From NCBI GenBank assembly GCA_021793595.1, contig JAJYSL010000091.1, forward strand, positions 1 through 15,781: a DNA stretch of 15,781 nt, read 5' to 3'. A program made the translations under genes and the position numbers. Positions 13,284 through 15,781 of this stretch are shown piece after piece. Below the pieces are notes generated by a model. The model was not told the origin of the DNA and made no database searches. It saw nothing but the letters and a program-made list of their open reading frames with translations. Numbering within the stretch: position 1 is the stretch's first letter; the number at the start of each line of letters is the position of its first letter. Source of the DNA: Acidobacteriota bacterium. GTDB taxonomy: Bacteria; Acidobacteriota; Terriglobia; Terriglobales; Acidobacteriaceae.

Positions 13284-14906
13284 TTACGGTGCTTCCGCCG
13301 GGCTTGATGTCGCTTTCCAGTGCGTCTTTGGCCTTGCCACCACATACATTTGTCCGGCGATTACATCGAGCAATCCAACCCGGTCATTTCCGATTCGATA
13401 AAGGTCGAAGTGGGTGCGGTCGGGGATGAAGCTGAAGTGCTCATCGGCATGCAATCCCTGGAACACCGCATCCAGCCTGTGCGCCGCGCCATCCAGATAA
13501 AACGTATCCGCTGTGCCCACGTAGAGATGCACCTTGCCCCGCAGGTCCTTTCCAATCATTGGCCACTGCTGCGCCACACGATAGGCGATGTCGTAATGCT
13601 GCTGCCAGTACGCCACCACCGCCGGGTTTACATCTCCCGTAAAGTGATTGAACATCGGCTCGGGCCGCCCCCCCTGGCCTCGCGGAGAAAAGACCCAATC
13701 GAACGAACGCACCTGGCCTCCGTACGGCCCCAGAACATCCTCCAGTTGTGTTAGTTCCTGAAAGGTAGCCATCACTTTTCCCTTGTTGCGAATGATCGGG
13801 AAGGGCATGCCGTCTGGCTTGCGATAGACATTTGCACGTGCCGCGTACAAATTGATCCCGGTAAAGTCATGAAAATCGCTTGGGTCCGGGGAGGTCGACC
13901 ATGTACCGCCAAAAATCTTCGGATAGGTCACCTGCAACCATAACGTCGCCCAGCCACCCGAGGAGTGCCCGTTCAGGAAGCGTCCACTCGGCTTGGCATC
14001 CATGCGGTACTCGCGTTCCAGAGCTGGAATCGCCTCCTGCGTCAGCGCTTGACCCCAAGGGCCATTATTTACGGAGTCGGCAAATTCATGCGTGCCCCGC
14101 GGACTGCTTTCATCCAGCAGCACCCAGATCATCGGCGGCATCTTCCCCTCCGCCATGCGCTGGTACAACATCGCTGCAGTAAATTTGTTGTATTCCATCA
14201 TGCCGCCAAACCCATGCGTGAAATACACCGTCGGATAGCGCTGCTTTGGATGATCCTTATATCCCGGAGGCAACAGCACCCACGCGCGAACATGCATGGA
14301 GCGACCCCAGAACTGCGTCAGCACCGGGCTCTCAAAGTCGAATAGTTTCGTAGAGTCCGTTGCCCCTTGCTTTTCGGCGGCGCTCATCTTCGGCGATAAC
14401 CAATCGCGCGTCTTCGGCCCGATTGTCTTCACCAGCGTCAACTGCGGTTCTTCGCCCTGCCCCGCGGTCCAGTGCGCCAACAATGTCGGAGCACTCTCGA
14501 TGTCCCCCGGCAAGCGGCCGTAGTAGGCAAATTTATTGGCCGTGTCCAGCACGGCCTGCACCACATAATCTCCCGGCGGCAACTTGGAGAAGCCTGCAGG
14601 AAACGCAATGTTGTCGGTGTCGATGTCGACCGACTCGCCCGGCGTCCATCCGCTCACATCCTTCGCCGCAATGGAAATGCTCGACGGACGAAATTCACTC
14701 ACCTGAACGTCTTCGAGCTTCGTTCCCGGCTTGATCATCAGAATCAGCCGCCCGGAAACAGGCGTAGCTTGCTGCGCTCCCAGCGTCACGCGAAAGAAGA
14801 GATGTTGCGGTGAAGGGCTCGATACTGCCTGCGCCAGACAGCCGATCGATACCGCACCGAGCATAAAAGGGAGAAGATTGATAGACCGCAGTCGGAATGT
14901 CGTCAT
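13284..14906 (-). CDS. Secreted esterase-D/feruloyl-esterase-like alpha/beta hydrolase
   Basis: A 540-residue exported hydrolase. The first 27 residues look like a signal peptide (basic FRLR start, hydrophobic core, AQA cleavage site); a Cys at 23 is not in a good lipobox. Residues about 30-190 form a beta-rich domain of unknown role. Residues about 200-505 match the putative esterase fold: an HGFGG oxyanion-type motif (231-235), nucleophile Ser315 in GHSSG, a likely Asp in GTADTFYLD (464-472) and catalytic His499 in DRTHFD. It probably cleaves ester bonds in an extracellular or periplasmic substrate such as a carbohydrate ester; the substrate cannot be told. The frame is open to a TTG at 14924, but the ATG at 14906 gives a normal signal peptide. 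It lies 74 bases before ispH and has no evident link to hopanoids. Confidence 0.82.
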   Translation of the reverse strand: MTTFRLRSINLLPFMLGAVSIGCLAQAVSSPSPQHLFFRVTLGAQQATPVSGRLILMIKPGTKLEDVQVSEFRPSSISIAAKDVSGWTPGESVDIDTDNIAFPAGFSKLPPGDYVVQAVLDTANKFAYYGRLPGDIESAPTLLAHWTAGQGEEPQLTLVKTIGPKTRDWLSPKMSAAEKQGATDSTKLFDFESPVLTQFWGRSMHVRAWVLLPPGYKDHPKQRYPTVYFTHGFGGMMEYNKFTAAMLYQRMAEGKMPPMIWVLLDESSPRGTHEFADSVNNGPWGQALTQEAIPALEREYRMDAKPSGRFLNGHSSGGWATLWLQVTYPKIFGGTWSTSPDPSDFHDFTGINLYAARANVYRKPDGMPFPIIRNKGKVMATFQELTQLEDVLGPYGGQVRSFDWVFSPRGQGGRPEPMFNHFTGDVNPAVVAYWQQHYDIAYRVAQQWPMIGKDLRGKVHLYVGTADTFYLDGAAHRLDAVFQGLHADEHFSFIPDRTHFDLYRIGNDRVGLLDVIAGQMYVVARPKTHWKATSSPAEAP

Positions 14907-14962
14907 CGTGCGCGAGTGTATCAAATCACCTCTTTTTTGCAGATGGAATTATTTTTTATCGA

Positions 14963-15781
14963 CTACAGGGCACTGCTGGTCTTCAGCATCTGCTCGGCGT
15001 GTTTCAGGCTGGTCTCGGTGACCTGCGCGCCGCTCAGCATGCGGGCAATCTCCTGCCGCCGCTGGTCCTTCGACAATTGCCGGACGCCGGTCTTGGTGCG
15101 GCCACCCTGCTCCTGCTTTTCGATCAGGAAATGCTGATCCGCGAAGGCGGCAATTTGTGGGAGGTGGGTGATGCAGAGCACTTGCTGACCCCGCGCCAGC
15201 GTCTTCAATTTCTGGCCGACGGCCTCGGCTGCGCTGCCTCCTATGCCGATGTCAATCTCGTCGAAGACCAGGGTACGCGGCAACTGCGTTTTGTGCTTCC
15301 CCTTTGCCGTCGTGTTCGCGCTCTCTTCCACGCTGACCTTCAACGCCAGCAGCACGCGCGACATCTCTCCGCCCGAGGCAATCTTGTCGAGCGGCTTCAA
15401 CGGCTCGCCAGGATTGGTGGCAATGCGATACTCCACCGTGTCCCAGCCATGCCCGCTCCACGCCGACTCTTCCCGCTGCGGCGTCACGGAAATTTGAAAC
15501 TGCGCCTTCATCGCCAGTTGATTGATCTCGCCTTCCGCGCGCTTGGTCAGGCGCTTCGCGGCGGAATTTCGCTGCGACGTCAGCGCCTCCGCCGCAGCTT
15601 TATATTCTTCTGCGGCTTTCGTTAATTCCGCAGCCAAATCGGCCAGCAGTTGATCGCGATTTTCAATTTCGTCCAGCTTTGCCTGCACCTGCTCCCCGTA
15701 CGCGATTACCTCCGCCACATTCGCTCCGTACTTGCGCTTCAATCGATCCAGCAACGCCAGCCGGTCTTCAATTTCCTCCAG
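14963..15781 (-). CDS. recN: DNA repair protein RecN, C-terminal part (partial)
   Basis: RecN is an SMC-like ATPase that acts early in double-strand break repair. The visible 272 residues are the C-terminal part; the gene continues past the right edge, with the frame open through 15781. They start in the coiled coil (LEEIEDRL, then many Glu/Lys/Ala heptad-like stretches) and run into the C-terminal ATPase lobe. There the ABC signature KIASGGEMSR, the Walker B motif TLVFDEIDIGIGG and the switch histidine in LCITHLPQIAAFAD are all present. The end is normal for the family (HAEQMLKTSSAL). It ends 56 bases before the esterase start and has no functional connection to the hopanoid genes. Confidence 0.94.
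   Translation of the reverse strand: MEEIEDRLALLDRLKRKYGANVAEVIAYGEQVQAKLDEIENRDQLLADLAAELTKAAEEYKAAAEALTSQRNSAAKRLTKRAEGEINQLAMKAQFQISVTPQREESAWSGHGWDTVEYRIATNPGEPLKPLDKIASGGEMSRVLLALKVSVEESANTTAKGKHKTQLPRTLVFDEIDIGIGGSAAEAVGQKLKTLARGQQVLCITHLPQIAAFADQHFLIEKQEQGGRTKTGVRQLSKDQRRQEIARMLSGAQVTETSLKHAEQMLKTSSAL

Noticed and set aside
14897..15625. Plus-strand open frame (242 codons) opposite recN
   Set aside because: The minus-strand RecN ATPase motifs are clear; this frame is Leu/Arg-rich complement sequence without its own signals.

Overview
The window reads as part of a bacterial chromosome carrying a hopanoid (bacterial triterpenoid lipid) biosynthesis locus. Gene content and arrangement suggest an acidobacterium: fairly high GC, densely overlapping genes, and hopanoid genes beside ispH and recN. 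This is inference from gene content only; no rRNA or other taxonomic marker is present. No mobile element, CRISPR array, tRNA or rRNA was seen.

Layout, left to right. Positions 1-138 hold the 3' end of an unidentified plus-strand gene, followed by a hairpin that may be its terminator. Positions 275-1125 hold two overlapping plus-strand genes for small four-helix membrane proteins of the SMR/EamA type, probably the two halves of one transporter. They converge on a minus-strand block filling the rest of the window. From 9992 down to 1139 runs a tightly packed operon: hpnH, a small unidentified ORF, hpnA, hpnG, two zinc-dependent MDR dehydrogenases, hpnC, hpnD and hpnE. Upstream of it are shc (squalene-hopene cyclase, 12075-10072), then ispH (13209-12190) with its own terminator, a secreted esterase (14906-13284) and the C-terminal part of recN, which runs off the right edge.

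How the genes work together. IspH makes IPP and DMAPP, the precursors of farnesyl diphosphate. HpnD, HpnC and HpnE convert farnesyl diphosphate to squalene through presqualene diphosphate and hydroxysqualene. Shc cyclises squalene to hopene. HpnH attaches the 5'-deoxyadenosyl group to give adenosylhopane, and HpnG removes adenine to give (phospho)ribosylhopane. HpnA is a hopanoid-associated SDR of uncertain reaction.

The most interesting part is what sits among these known genes. Two different MDR dehydrogenases directly follow hpnG; they are candidates for the reduction of ribosylhopane to bacteriohopanetetrol, a step for which I know of no assigned enzyme. An unrecognised small protein with an SH3/Sm-like segment lies between hpnH and hpnA. 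A paired SMR-like transporter lies at the end of the operon and could act on lipids. These three functional links are hypotheses from context.
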